A stretch of DNA of 64,000 nucleotides from CAVVUC01 sp963751395 (GTDB taxonomy: Bacteria; Verrucomicrobiota; Verrucomicrobiia; Chthoniobacterales; Chthoniobacteraceae): contig CAVVUC010000003.1 of assembly GCA_963751395.1 (NCBI GenBank), forward strand, positions 1 to 64,000, given 5' to 3'. Position numbers and translations under genes: made by a program. Within the stretch, counting starts at the first letter, position 1, and the number at the start of each line of letters is the position of its first letter. Of this stretch, positions 7,887 to 17,868 are shown in pieces. The notes beneath the pieces were generated by a model, which saw only the letters and a program-made list of their open reading frames with translations, had not been told where the DNA came from and did no database searches.

Positions 7887-9146
7887 ATGATCACCCTGCA
7901 ATCGCTGAACGACATTTTTCAAGGCATCTCAACGATGTTCGCGGTCGAGCCGAAGCTCGCCATCGCCCGCATTGGTCTCATCCTGCTTGGCTTCGTGCTC
8001 ATTTTCCTCGGGCGCAAGGGTGTGCTGGAAGCGCTCATCATGATCCCGATGGGCCTGGGCATGTCCACCATCAACGCCGCCGTCATGTTTTTCGACCCGC
8101 TGAAACTGCATGGCGGCGTCGGCAACATCTTCATCGAACCGCAAGCCGGGGCGGACCCCGTGAACACGGTGCAGAACGCCGCCGACCTGATGGCCATCCT
8201 CCAGATTGACTGGCTGCAGCCGATTTACACCTTCACCTTCAGCAACGGTCTCATCGCATGCTTTGTTTTTCTGGGCATCGGCGGTCTGCTCGACATCGGT
8301 TTCGTGCTGGCCCGGCCGTTCACCAGCATGACCCTGGCGCTGTTTGCCGAGCTGGGCTCGTTCCTGACCATTCCGGTGGCCACCAAGTTCGGATTCACAC
8401 TTCCGGAGGCTGCGGCCATTTCCATCGTCGGCGGCGCGGATGGTCCCATGGTGTTGTTCACCTCGCTGAAACTGGCCCCTCATCTGTTCGTTCCCATCGC
8501 GGTGGTGGCCTACCTCTACCTCGGGCTGACTTACGGCGGATATCCCTACCTGATCAAGTTCATGGTGCCGAAACGGCTTCGCGAAATTCCGATGGAACCG
8601 CCGAAGAACCAGGTTCAGTACTCTTCGTTCGAGAAGATGGCCGTGGCCACCATCATGTGTGTGGTCCTTTCGTTCCTGCTGCCCGTGGCCGCGCCGCTGA
8701 TCTTCTCGCTGTTCCTCGGCATCGTCATCCGCGAATCGGGCATCAAGCAGTTCCAGGACCTGATCAACGGACCGATCCTCTACGGTTCCACCATGTTCCT
8801 TGGGCTGGTGCTTGGCATCCTCTGTGACGCAAACACCATCATGGACCCGAAAGTCCTGCCGTTGCTCCTGCTTGGCTGTCTGGCGCTCCTGCTCTCCGGC
8901 ATCGGCGGCTTGATCGGCGGTTACTTCATGTATTGGGTGACTGGCGGCAAGGTGAACCCCGTCGTCGGCATTGCGGGGGTGAGCTGCGTGCCCACCACCG
9001 CCAAGGTCGCGCAGAAGGTCGTTTCCAAGGACAATCCCCACGCCGTCATCATGCCGGCCGCCCTGGGGGCAAACATCAGCGGTGTCATCACCACCGCGAT
9101 CATCGCCGGTGTCTTTTGCAGTCTGTTCTCCAAGCTCGTCAAATAA
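7887..9146 (+). CDS. oadB: Na+-translocating decarboxylase beta subunit
   Basis: 419 residues, almost entirely membrane, of the OadB/GcdB/MadB/MmdB family. This subunit decarboxylates carboxybiotin and drives Na+ out of the cell. The functional motif SIVGGADGPMVLF, with its essential Asp, is clear at about 190, as is the second repeat toward the C-terminus (GIAGVSCVPTTAKVAQ). The ATG at 7887 was chosen for its AAGGAG site; an in-frame start further upstream adds residues with no family match. It is intact, unlike the carboxyltransferase gene downstream. The substrate (oxaloacetate versus malonyl- or methylmalonyl-type) is inferred from oadA. Confidence 0.9.
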   Translation: MITLQSLNDIFQGISTMFAVEPKLAIARIGLILLGFVLIFLGRKGVLEALIMIPMGLGMSTINAAVMFFDPLKLHGGVGNIFIEPQAGADPVNTVQNAADLMAILQIDWLQPIYTFTFSNGLIACFVFLGIGGLLDIGFVLARPFTSMTLALFAELGSFLTIPVATKFGFTLPEAAAISIVGGADGPMVLFTSLKLAPHLFVPIAVVAYLYLGLTYGGYPYLIKFMVPKRLREIPMEPPKNQVQYSSFEKMAVATIMCVVLSFLLPVAAPLIFSLFLGIVIRESGIKQFQDLINGPILYGSTMFLGLVLGILCDANTIMDPKVLPLLLLGCLALLLSGIGGLIGGYFMYWVTGGKVNPVVGIAGVSCVPTTAKVAQKVVSKDNPHAVIMPAALGANISGVITTAIIAGVFCSLFSKLVK

Positions 9147-9158
9147 CCTCATCACGCC

Positions 9159-9386
9159 ATGGAATCACTCAACGCCGCCCTCATCGCCTACGGCATCACC
9201 ATCGTCTTCGCCATGGTGATCGCCTGCTTCATCCCGTTTCTGGGATGGTTTGTGAAAAAGATGAACCTCGATCGCGGGGAGGAGTCTCTGGATCTATCCA
9301 TCCCTTCGTCCAATTCGATGAAGGAGGAGGAAGCCATCGCGGTGGCCATCGCCGTCGCCCGCGCCCAGCAGAAGCAAGCCCTTTGA
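9159..9386 (+). CDS. OadG-like small membrane subunit
   Basis: 75 residues with one N-terminal transmembrane helix (AYGITIVFAMVIACFIPFLGW), then a short charged region and an acidic, alanine-rich tail (KEEEAIAVAIAVARAQQ). Size, topology and position between oadB and oadA fit the gamma subunit that anchors the carboxyltransferase to the beta subunit. Sequence similarity to OadG is weak, as is normal for this subunit. Confidence 0.65.
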   Translation: MESLNAALIAYGITIVFAMVIACFIPFLGWFVKKMNLDRGEESLDLSIPSSNSMKEEEAIAVAIAVARAQQKQAL

Positions 9387-9409
9387 CCTGACACCCATAC
9401 TTTTTGCCC

Positions 9410-11240
9410 ATGAAAAAAATCCACTTCATGCTCACCGCGTTCCGCGACGGTTTCCAATCCGTCTTCGGCGCGCGCGTTTTCTCCAACGACTATCTGCCCT
9501 GCGTCGAGTTCGCCGCGAAGGAATGCGGCATCACGCACTTCGAGGCGGGCGGCGGCGCGCTGTTCCAATCGCCGTTCTTCTACTCGAACGAGAACGCCTT
9601 CGACGTGATGGACGCCTTCCGCAAGGCCGCCGGCCCGAATGCCAATCTCCAGACGCTTGCCCGCGGCATCAGCGTCGTGGCGCTCAAGGCGCAGCCGAAG
9701 GACATCGTCAAACTGCACGCCGAGATGTTCAAGAAGCACGGCATGACGACGATCCGCAATTTCGACGCGCTCAACGACGTGCAGAACCTGATCTGGTCCG
9801 GCCAGTGCATCCGCAACGCCGGCCTCAAACACGAGGCCGTGGTCACGCTGATGGAACTTCCGCCTGGCTGCCACGGCGCGCACGAGGTGGATTTCTACGA
9901 GAAGACGCTGCGCGGCATCGTGGATTCCGGCCTGCCCTACGACTCCGTCTGTTTCAAGGACGCCTCCGGCACCGCGCGCCCGCAGAAAGTCTATGAGACG
10001 ATCAAGATGGCGCGGCGCGTCCTCGGCGACGAGGTGAAGATCGCGTTCCACTCGCACGAGACCGCCGGCACCTGCACGACCGCCTACAAAGGCGCCATCG
10101 AGGCGGGCGTGGATCAAATTGACCTCGCGCTCGCGCCCTGCTCCGGCGGCACAAGCCAGCCCGACGTCATCACCATGTGGCACGCGCTGCGCGGCACCGA
10201 ATACACCCTCGACATCGACATCAACAAGATCATCAAGCTCGAGCAGATGTTCAAAGATGCGATGAAGGATTACTTCGTCCCGCCGGAGGCCACCGCGCGT
10301 CGAGCCGTTGATTCCGTTCTTCCCGATGCCCGGCGGCGCGCTCACGGCGAACACCCAGATGCTCCGCGACAACAAGCTGATGGACAAGTATCCCGAAGTC
10401 ATCGCCGCGATGGGCGAGGCCGTGAAGAAAGGCGGCTTCGGCACCTCCGTGACACCCGTCAGCCAGTTCTATTTCCAACAGGCGTTCAACAACGTCATGT
10501 TCGGCCCGTGGAAAAAAATCGCCGACGGTTACGGCAAGATGGTCCTCGGCTATTTCGGCAAGACGCCCGTCCCGCCTGATCCCGAAGTGGTGAGGATTGC
10601 CGCTGAACAACTCAAGCTCCAGCCGACCACCGATCACCTCACCGCGATCGAGAAGGACACCAAGCGCGGTGTCGCCGCCACGAAGGCGATACTCGAAAAG
10701 GAGGGACTGCCGATCACCGACGAGAACATCTTCATCGTCGCCTCCTGCGAGGAAAAGGGCGTCGCGTTCCTCAAGGGCCAGGGCACGATTGGCGTGCGCA
10801 AGAACCAACCCAAGGACCGAAGCCCCGGTGGCTGCCGCCAAGCCGGCCGCAACGGCTGCCGCGGGTGCTGCTCCGTCCGCCTATAACATCGCCCTGAACG
10901 GTCGCAACTACCGCGTCGTGCTTGATGGCAGGAACGCCCTCGTCAACGGCACCAGCTACGCCGTGGACGTGACCGAAGCCAGGGCCGAAGCAGCCGCCGC
11001 GACCCGTTCCGACCAGCACCGGAGTAGGCCAGCCGCTTGATCACCCAGCTTCCCGGTCTCGTGCTGCGCATCGAAAAGAATCCCGGTTCGCAGGTGAAGA
11101 CCGGCGAAACCGTGTTGGTCATCGAATCCATGAAGATGGAAAACGCCATTGTCTCGCCCGTGGACGGCACCGTGGCGGAAATCCAGGTCAAGCAGGGAGA
11201 TCAGGTTCAGGCCGGGCAATCACTGGCCATCGTGCGGTAG
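9410..11240 (+). pseudogene. oadA: oadA-type carboxyltransferase/biotin carrier, four +1 frameshifts
   Basis: The carboxyltransferase half is clear: FRDGFQSV at the start, the KDASGT lysine block, and the metal-binding HSHETAG. The frame is then broken by single extra bases near 10294, 10820, 11006 and 11033. Between them the expected protein continues: PLIPFFPMPGGALTANTQML; the PYC-OADA domain with QAFNNVMFGPWKKI; an Ala/Pro linker; then the biotinyl domain with ESMKMENAI and its biotinylated Lys. Every domain is still recognisable and all lesions are one-base insertions, so decay is recent or the consensus is wrong here. As written, only the N-terminal domain would be made. Confidence 0.8.
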
Positions 11241-11391
11241 GCGCTCCGTGCCGGCGGCGCGCCGCCAGACCAACCGGGGCCATCCTCGCGGGAAAAATAT
11301 CCGCGTGACGCAGTTGCAGGAGGATGAAGACCGCGCCAGCAAAGCCCGGCCCGGCGGATTTCCCGGATGCGTTTCGGCTTTTGAAAACCCT

Positions 11392-12747
11392 CTACACAAT
11401 GGGCATTAGCGGGAACTGCTTTCCAAGCACCTGCTGGCTCGGAGCGCGCAGCCATTTTTCCAAAAGCGTCGCGTACACGCTGCGGAAATCGACGTTGTAT
11501 ATGAGGTCGCCTTTGTTGAGCGTCGTGAGGCTCGGATACTTTCCGTGCAGGCCGGCCTTTACTCCACCGCCGAGCACGAACATCGGTGCCGCCGCGCCAT
11601 GGTCGGTGCCGTTGCTCGCGTTCTGCGCGGCGCGGCGTCCGAACTCGCTGAAGGTCATCACCATCACGCGGTTGAAATTTCCTTGCGCCTGCAAGTCCTT
11701 GCAGAACGCCGCCAGCGAGTCGCCAAGCTCGCCCATCAGCCGCTCGTGCGTGTTGGGCTGGTTCGTGTGCGTGTCGTAACCGCCCTGGCTCACGTAATAC
11801 ACTCGCGTCGGCAGCCCGCCCGCGATCATGCGCGCGACAAGATTCAAACTGTCGGCGATCTGGCAGCGCGGATACTGGACTGTCGATTGAAATTTCTTTG
11901 CGATCTCGCGCACCTTGTCGGAACTCAGTTGCGCATCGAGCGCCGTGCGCTGGAGGAAATCGAGCGTGCTGCCGCCGTGTTTCTTCGCGCCGCCGATCAT
12001 GCCGATCGAGCCGCCGTCGTTCGCGTCCATCAATGGGCCGCCCGCGTCATCGGGTTGATTCAACTGGCGAAACAGCGCCTCAGAGGATTCCGCCGAGCCG
12101 CCGCCTTCGTTGTTGATCCAGCGGTACTGTTCGGGTCGCGAAAAAGAGACGCCGGTCGGATTCTGCGATGCGAATGCCTGCGGAGTCGTATTGCCGATTG
12201 CGACGCCAACTGTCGGATCGGCTCCCTTGCAGCAACTGTCGAAATACTTGCCCAGCCAGCCGGCGCTCTCGTTTTTGTTCGAGTCGGAAGCCGTCTGCCA
12301 GATTTCCGTCGAGCGAAAATGCGAGCGGTTTGGATTCGGATAGCCGACGCCCTGAATGATCGCGAGATGACCTTCATCGTAGAGCGATTTGAGGCCGGTC
12401 AATTTCGGATTGAGACCCACGTAGTCGTTGATCTTCAAAACCCGATCGGCCTGAAGTCCAATCACCGGACGCAGGCTGTGGTAGGCGTCATCGGCATACG
12501 GAATGACCGTGTTCAATCCATCGTTGCCGCCTGCCATCTGCAGCACGACGAGAATCGGGCTGTCCTTGCCGGTGACTGTTTGAATCGCCGCGTCAGCAGC
12601 CATCGCGTCGAGCGTCATGAATGTCTTCTGCAAAAACACCGGCAGCGTCCAGGCCGCGGCTGCGCCGAGCATGGACGTGCGCATGAACTCGCGGCGCGTG
12701 TGAAGGGTGTTCGTGTGGGGTTCGATAATGTGGTCGTTGTCGCTCAT
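11392..12747 (-). CDS. DUF1501 (sulfatase-like) Tat-exported protein
   Basis: 451 residues from the ATG at 12747; an in-frame extension upstream is low-complexity repeat DNA. The N-terminus has a twin-arginine signal (TRREFMRTSMLGAAAAW). The DUF1501 pattern follows: ILVVLQMAGGNDGLNTVIPY, then SHFRSTEIWQT, the SQGGYDTHTNQPNTHERLMG block and MTFSEFGRR, with alkaline-phosphatase-superfamily metal ligands. DUF1501 and DUF1800 proteins are nearly always paired; the partner lies just upstream at 12874-14343 on the same strand. The biological role of the pair is not established. Confidence 0.9.
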   Translation of the reverse strand: MSDNDHIIEPHTNTLHTRREFMRTSMLGAAAAWTLPVFLQKTFMTLDAMAADAAIQTVTGKDSPILVVLQMAGGNDGLNTVIPYADDAYHSLRPVIGLQADRVLKINDYVGLNPKLTGLKSLYDEGHLAIIQGVGYPNPNRSHFRSTEIWQTASDSNKNESAGWLGKYFDSCCKGADPTVGVAIGNTTPQAFASQNPTGVSFSRPEQYRWINNEGGGSAESSEALFRQLNQPDDAGGPLMDANDGGSIGMIGGAKKHGGSTLDFLQRTALDAQLSSDKVREIAKKFQSTVQYPRCQIADSLNLVARMIAGGLPTRVYYVSQGGYDTHTNQPNTHERLMGELGDSLAAFCKDLQAQGNFNRVMVMTFSEFGRRAAQNASNGTDHGAAAPMFVLGGGVKAGLHGKYPSLTTLNKGDLIYNVDFRSVYATLLEKWLRAPSQQVLGKQFPLMPIV

Positions 12748-12764
12748 AGTATTCGTCCTGTTCT

Positions 12765-12868
12765 TATTCGTATTCCTCCTCCTGCTCTTGTTCTTGTTCC
12801 TGTTCTCCCTACGCCCCTGCCGCCGGGACAACAGGAGCGGGAATAAGAACAGGAAGAGGAGCAAGACG
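12765..12868. repeat. Imperfect inverted repeat between DUF1800 and DUF1501 genes
   Basis: A pyrimidine-rich half with cctgctcttgttcttgttcc (about 12765-12805) faces a purine-rich half (ggaataagaacaggaagagg, about 12839-12858). It forms a long imperfect hairpin in the 126-bp gap between two co-oriented genes. It resembles the other low-complexity hairpin elements in this window. Confidence 0.55.
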
Positions 12869-12873
12869 TGTGG

Positions 12874-14343
12874 TCATGTTAGTTGAAACTGCGGGGTGCT
12901 CATCATGAGATGCAGCAGATCGCGGATCGTCCGGTCGTAGATGCTTCCGTTTCTCTCCTCAAGATGAGTCACAAAGGATTGCGTCTCGTTAGGGCTCAGC
13001 GGGCTGTTGAACAGGCGCACCGCAAGGTGTGTCACGAGTGCCTTCGGATCGTTGCGGAGTTCCGGCGGTGCGATTTTGGCGAGGTCGATATGCGCGCGAT
13101 TTTGCACCTCGAAGCCGGGCCGGTTCATCTTGTTATCCGCGCCGGGTTTTCCCATCCGCTGCACGTTGAGCGGGCCGTTGCCGACGGCGAAGTTTGCGAG
13201 GTTGTAGCGGAAAAGTAGTGTCGAAGTGGTGATCCACGCCTTGCCACCGTCCCAGCCTTTCACGCTGGGCGGCGCGAACGGCACCTGGCCCAACTGTCGC
13301 AGCGCATTGATCGCCACGGGTCCGGTTGGCAATTCGGTTCCCAGGATTTTCGACGTGCCGACCATCCACTGCACCGGGCTCTTGACCTGCGAGCGAATCG
13401 CTTGCGGCGAGTAAAATTCCGCGCTGCGAAGAATTTCGCGCATCAGCGGCTTGATCTCGTATTTGTGTGCTCGAAACCTGGCGGCGAGCTGGCTGACGAG
13501 CGCCGGGGTCGGATCGTCGTACGCGAAAAACTCCCAGATTTTGTTCGCGAGATATTCCGAGCAGGCCGGCTTCTGCAGGATGCGGTCGATGATGTCATCG
13601 CCGCTGAAGTTGCCGGTTTGGCCGAAAAAAGTCTTCGGCCCGTTGTCATGCAGCAGTTCCGCAAAACGAAACGTCTGATCACGCTGATCGATCTTGTAGC
13701 CGGTGAACGCCCGGGCTGCCTGCTGGATGTCCTCTTCGGTGTAGTTGCCGATGCCGAGCGTGAACAGTTCCATCAGCTCACGCGCGAAGTTTTCGTTCGG
13801 GTGCTGCTTCTTGCTTTCGCGAGTGTCGAGCCAGATCATCATCGCCGGATCGCGCGAGATCGCCTTTGCCATTGTTCCGAAATTTTGAAGCGCGTTCTGC
13901 CGGAGCGTTTCGTTCTGCACCCACATTAGATACGGCTGCTTCACCTTCTGAATGCTTGTCGCGAAATGACCGTGCCAGAAAAACGTCATCTTCTCACGAA
14001 ACGGATTTGGCGTCCGCTCCATCCGGTCGAGCCACCACGAAATGAGGCTCATCCCTTCCTGCCGATAGTCTTTTTGCAGCTCTTTGAACTTCTTCTTGCG
14101 CTCCTCCTCGGGAAGATTGCGAGCCGCTCTTCGCATCTCCACAAAGTTGTGAGGCACGGCCCAATCAGGTTTCGGAAACATTGCCGAATCGTCCGCCGCA
14201 TCGACGAACTGGTTCACTGCACCGTCCATCCCGAGCTCGTGCAGCATCTCGATTTGTTCCGGCGTGCCGCCGAATCCGGCGCGATTGAGCAGATGCGCTG
14301 CGGTCGTGAAATCCCATTTTTTTGCATCGAGCGGAATTAACAT
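12874..14343 (-). CDS. DUF1800 domain protein
   Basis: 489 residues. The DUF1800 landmarks are the N-terminal AAHLLNRAGFGGTPEQI, FREKMTFFWHGHFATS, the QNETLRQNALQNF segment, PNENFARELMELFTLGIGNY and AARAFTGY. The protein starts at an ATG right after an A/T-rich stretch. Its stop is 126 bp from the DUF1501 start, consistent with a two-gene unit. There is no obvious signal peptide, while the partner carries a Tat signal; a joint export or surface role has been suggested for such pairs but is unproven. Confidence 0.9.
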   Translation of the reverse strand: MLIPLDAKKWDFTTAAHLLNRAGFGGTPEQIEMLHELGMDGAVNQFVDAADDSAMFPKPDWAVPHNFVEMRRAARNLPEEERKKKFKELQKDYRQEGMSLISWWLDRMERTPNPFREKMTFFWHGHFATSIQKVKQPYLMWVQNETLRQNALQNFGTMAKAISRDPAMMIWLDTRESKKQHPNENFARELMELFTLGIGNYTEEDIQQAARAFTGYKIDQRDQTFRFAELLHDNGPKTFFGQTGNFSGDDIIDRILQKPACSEYLANKIWEFFAYDDPTPALVSQLAARFRAHKYEIKPLMREILRSAEFYSPQAIRSQVKSPVQWMVGTSKILGTELPTGPVAINALRQLGQVPFAPPSVKGWDGGKAWITTSTLLFRYNLANFAVGNGPLNVQRMGKPGADNKMNRPGFEVQNRAHIDLAKIAPPELRNDPKALVTHLAVRLFNSPLSPNETQSFVTHLEERNGSIYDRTIRDLLHLMMSTPQFQLT

Positions 14344-14385
14344 CTTTGGATTAACCGCCTTCCTGCTAGAAAGTTGCCTACATTC

Positions 14386-15759
14386 ATGCGTTTCACGAAT
14401 CTCACGCGCCGCCTCGAAATCGGCGCCAATTGTTATTCAATCGAGACCGGCGGCAAGAAAATCGTGCTCGATAGCGGGATGCATCCGCGCAAGTACGGCG
14501 ACGAGGCAACGCCGGATTTCGCGACGCTCGGCGACGACACCGTGGACGCGATTTTCCTCTCGCACGCGCATCAGGATCACCTCGGCACGATGCCCGTGCT
14601 CATGCGCCGGCAGCCGCGCGCGCCTGTGTTCATGACCGAAGCGACGCACCTGCTGGCGGCGATCATGATGCACAATTCGGTGAACGTGATGCTCAAGCAG
14701 CGCGAGGAACTCGGGCTGGAAAAATATCCGCTCTTCACGCATCGCGAGTGCGATCATGCGGTGAAGCGCTGGCAGAACTGCCCACTGCACCAGCCCTTCT
14801 CGATCGAGGGTGAACGACTCCGCGGACACGACGGCGAATTGAGCTTCGAGTTCTTTGATGCCGGCCACATCCTTGGCTCGGTCGGCATTTTGATCCGGTC
14901 GGAGGGACGCAAGATCCTTTATACGGGCGACGTAAACTTCGAGAACCAGACCATCTCGCGCGGGGCGCATTTTCCCCAGGAATCGATCGACGTGCTCATC
15001 ATGGAAACGACTCGCGGCGACCATGAAACGCCACCCGGCCACACGCGCGAGACCGAGGAGCAGCGGCTCGCGAAGGCGATCAACAAAGCTTTTGCGCGCG
15101 GAGGCTGTGTCCTGATGCCGCTGTTTGCCCTCGGCAAGACGCAGGAGATGCTCGCCATGTTTTACGGGATGCGCCGGCGGGGTCTGCTCGCGACCGTGCC
15201 GACTTACATTGGCGGACTCAGCACGAAGTTGACCGAGATTTACGACAAGCTCGCTCACAGCACGCCCCGGCTGAAACATGAACTGCAAATCCTCGACGCG
15301 GTCGCGCCATTTGTCATTGCAGGGCGACAGAGCCACGACCCGCCCATCAAGCCGGGCCGCATCTACGCGCTGTCGAGCGGGATGATGACCGAGAAGACGA
15401 TCTCTAACAGCTTCGCGCGACGCATCATTAGCGACCCGAACCAATCGTTGTTCTTCGTTGGCTACGCCGATCCCGCGTCGCCCGCCGGAAAAATCCGCGC
15501 GGCAAAACGCGGTGACAACGTCATGCTCGACCCCGGTTTACCTCCGCAGCCGCTGCTCTGCCACATCGAGACGTTCACCTTCAGCGGCCACGCGACACGC
15601 GAAAGCCTGCGCGCCTACGTGAACAAAGTCGCGCCGAAGAAAATCATCCTTGTGCATGGCGATGCCCCGGCCGCTGAGTGGTTCCGCAAAGCGCTCGCCG
15701 CGGACCTGCCGGAGAGCGAAGTCATCCTGCCTGAGCCGGGAACGACGATCGAGCTTTAG
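14386..15759 (+). CDS. Metallo-beta-lactamase fold, beta-CASP RNA-nuclease-like protein
   Basis: 457 residues from the ATG at 14386. Zinc ligands of motif II are in FLSHAHQDHLG, further ligands in FDAGHILGSVG and YTGDVNFE. The beta-CASP part contains PLFALGKTQEMLAM and VLSSGMM-like ALSSGMMTEK. The RNA-specificity C-terminus carries FTFSGHATRESL and IILVHGDAPAAEWF. The family cleaves RNA (mRNA 3' processing, RNase J-like or YSH1-like exonuclease). Its stop codon overlaps that of the oppositely oriented pabB by 4 bp. It faces away from the DUF1800 gene, with 42 bp between starts. Confidence 0.85.
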   Translation: MRFTNLTRRLEIGANCYSIETGGKKIVLDSGMHPRKYGDEATPDFATLGDDTVDAIFLSHAHQDHLGTMPVLMRRQPRAPVFMTEATHLLAAIMMHNSVNVMLKQREELGLEKYPLFTHRECDHAVKRWQNCPLHQPFSIEGERLRGHDGELSFEFFDAGHILGSVGILIRSEGRKILYTGDVNFENQTISRGAHFPQESIDVLIMETTRGDHETPPGHTRETEEQRLAKAINKAFARGGCVLMPLFALGKTQEMLAMFYGMRRRGLLATVPTYIGGLSTKLTEIYDKLAHSTPRLKHELQILDAVAPFVIAGRQSHDPPIKPGRIYALSSGMMTEKTISNSFARRIISDPNQSLFFVGYADPASPAGKIRAAKRGDNVMLDPGLPPQPLLCHIETFTFSGHATRESLRAYVNKVAPKKIILVHGDAPAAEWFRKALAADLPESEVILPEPGTTIEL

Positions 15760-17010
15760 GCGCTGGGAGTCCCAACTCCACAAGCCTCCGCGGCCATCAA
15801 AATTCCAGCCGCCTTGTGCAGCGTTTCTTCGTATTCCTTCTCCGGAATCGAGTCCGCAACGATGCCCGCGCCCACGTGAAAGTGAGCGCGGCCGCCCTCC
15901 ATCACCACCGTTCGGATCGCGATATTGAACTGGCTCTCGTCATTGAATCCGAAGTAACCAATGGCTCCCGTGTAAAGACCGCGCGGAATCGGCTCAAGCT
16001 CGGCGATGATTTCCTTTGCGCGCTTCTTCGGAGCGCCCGTGATCGAGCCGCCGGGGAAGCAACTCCGCAGCGCAGTCACGTGATCAACGTCCTCGCGCAA
16101 CCGGCCTTCCACCGTCGAGACCAGATGGAACACCTGCTCGTAGCGCTCGAGCTTGAGCAGTTCCTTCACGCACACACTTCCGTAATCGCAAACCTGGCCA
16201 AGGTCGTTCCGCTCGAGATCGGTGATCATCACGAGCTCGGCGATTTCTTTCGGTGATGTGATCAGGTCGTATGCGGACTTCTCGTCGGCGTTCGGATCGG
16301 CCCGGCGCGGCCGCGTCCCTTTGATCGGCCGCGTCGCGATGTGAGAGCCGCTCATGCGCAGAAATGACTCCGGCGAAGACGAGGCAACCACGCGCCCGCC
16401 AAGATCGAGATAAGCCGAATACGGGGCGGGGGAGTAATGTCGCAGCGCCGCGTAAAAATCCATCGGATCGCCATTCCATTCCGCGACGAATTGATGGGAG
16501 AGATTCACCTGATAAATGTCGCCCGCCCCGATATAATCCTGCGCTCTGCCAACCATTCCGCAGAAGTGCCGGCGGGTGATCGTCGGTGCGAATGCGAGCG
16601 GCGCCGCAACCTCGTGCACCGTTTGAGGTCGAAGCTGATCGGCCAGATTTCCCATCGAATGCCACGACTCATCAGCGTGCCGGTAAACCAAAACCTGATC
16701 GTAAATGCCGAAGCAGAAACGCGCCGTCGTACGCGACGCAGCCTGCCGCGAATCCCGACGGCATTCCGCGATCCACCTGATCGTTCATTCGCCGGCTCGC
16801 AACCAGCGCCCGCAATTTTTCCCAGTCCTCGTCCGAACTTCCGCTCACGACTTGCGACGGATTCGCCGCAACGATCGACAACGCATCACCCGTCTCAAGT
16901 GCGCTGTCGAAAAACACCAGTCCCGGCAAATGACGGCACCGGGCAGCGACTTCGAAGGGCGCGAGGTCCTCGAGTTGGGGCGGAGAGAAAATCTGGAGTC
17001 TGCTTTTCAA
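15756..17010 (-). pseudogene. pabB: pabB-type aminodeoxychorismate synthase I with one frameshift
   Basis: Two overlapping frames make one protein. The first runs to GCVAYDGAF. The second carries all the chorismate-enzyme motifs: GDIYQVNLSHQF, SSSPESFLR, PIKGTRPRR, DLERNDLGQV and SCFPGGSITGAPKKRA. The two join cleanly if one C is removed near 16715, giving AFCFGIYDQVLVYRH. PIKGTRPR favours PabB over anthranilate synthase. The start is probably the TTG at 17010. The lesion is a single base and the rest is well preserved, so a sequencing error is quite possible. Confidence 0.75.
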
Positions 17011-17043
17011 AGCTGGAGCTTTCTGTATGCTGCCGGTGTGACG

Positions 17044-17586
17044 ATGAAAACGTTGATAGCACTACTTTCCACGCTGGTCATTTTTTCTTCCGTCCGTGCG
17101 CAAGAAACCGCCGCGCCGGAACCGAAGCCGGAAGCGATGCCGGAGAAGCCAGCCGCAACCGATTCCGCCAGCCAGCCGCTGGCCGATCCAATGTCGCTCA
17201 TTCCGGAGACGCCGCCGACAATCGACAAGCCAGGCACTCCGTCGAACCGCGATCTGACCTCGCCCGTCAGAGAAACGCCTGAAAATGCGGCTAAGAATGC
17301 GACGACCTCAGCGGCGGCGGATGCATTGAAGGAGCGTATTCGTTTCCGCGAAGTCAAAACCCGGGCTGTGCAAAACGAAAAGGTGCAGGAGCAATGGGAT
17401 CATGCACAGGCGGCGAAGACCGATCCCGAAAAACGCGCCGAACTGAAGCGTTATTACACGCTTCTCTACGCACAGATGCTCAAGATCGACGGTTCGCTCG
17501 CAGCGACAATCAAACTTCATAAGGACGAAGCGATCAACCGGCTCTTGCAGCCGAATGTTTACCCGAGTGACCGGGTAAAACAATAG
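17044..17586 (+). CDS. Secreted Pro/Glu-rich protein, unknown function
   Basis: 180 residues with a signal peptide (MKTLIALLSTLVIFSSVRAQ). A proline-, glutamate- and alanine-rich low-complexity region follows (about 22-95), then a helical C-terminal part with charged heptad-like repeats (REVKTRAVQNEKVQEQWDHA). No known domain. It diverges from pabB with only 33 bp between the starts, so both promoters must overlap, and it is followed by tRNA-Glu. Confidence 0.6.
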   Translation: MKTLIALLSTLVIFSSVRAQETAAPEPKPEAMPEKPAATDSASQPLADPMSLIPETPPTIDKPGTPSNRDLTSPVRETPENAAKNATTSAAADALKERIRFREVKTRAVQNEKVQEQWDHAQAAKTDPEKRAELKRYYTLLYAQMLKIDGSLAATIKLHKDEAINRLLQPNVYPSDRVKQ

Positions 17587-17657
17587 ACGCTGTTGGCGCA
17601 GCGAAGATTTCGGTTTGTGCTCGCGGGAACAGTCGTCTAATGTTTTCGTCAATTCAC

Positions 17658-17732
17658 GGCGCGTTCGTCTAGTGGTTAGGACACAGCCCTCTCAAGGCTG
17701 GTGCACGGGTTCGACTCCCGTACGCGCTGCCA
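17658..17732 (+). tRNA. tRNA-Glu (anticodon CTC)
   Basis: A 75-nt cloverleaf including an encoded CCA. The acceptor stem is ggcgcgt/acgcgct (a G-T pair at the end), the D-arm region reads ctagtggttag, and the anticodon stem cagcc/ggctg presents loop ctctcaa with anticodon CTC. The T-arm is acgggttcgactcccgt. Its last 30 bp are repeated at 26109-26138, marking it as the attachment site of the integrated element to its right. The gene stays intact after integration. Confidence 0.95.
17703..17732 (+). repeat. Left attachment site (tRNA-Glu 3' end)
   Basis: 30-bp sequence from the T-arm through CCA of tRNA-Glu, identical to 26109-26138. The repeats flank the integrated element and mark the crossover region. 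Confidence 0.9.
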
Positions 17733-17868
17733 CTTCTTTTTGCCCTCAAACCCGCATGGTTGCTTGCTTTGAGCGCGATGGCCTCAAATTCACTTTCCCG
17801 TTCAGTGTGCTTTCAGTGCATGAACGCGACTTTCCTTCACCACCAACGACAAAACTGAAAGGACACCA

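Noticed and set aside
7929..9155. 408-codon minus-strand frame opposite oadB
   Set aside because: Antisense shadow of a clear membrane protein gene; the translation is a string of charged residues with no motif.
9188..10444. 418-codon minus-strand frame opposite oadA
   Set aside because: Antisense to the carboxyltransferase domain, whose motifs are unmistakable on the plus strand.
14437..15444. 335-codon minus-strand frame opposite the MBL-fold gene
   Set aside because: Antisense shadow; the plus strand carries all the zinc-binding motifs.
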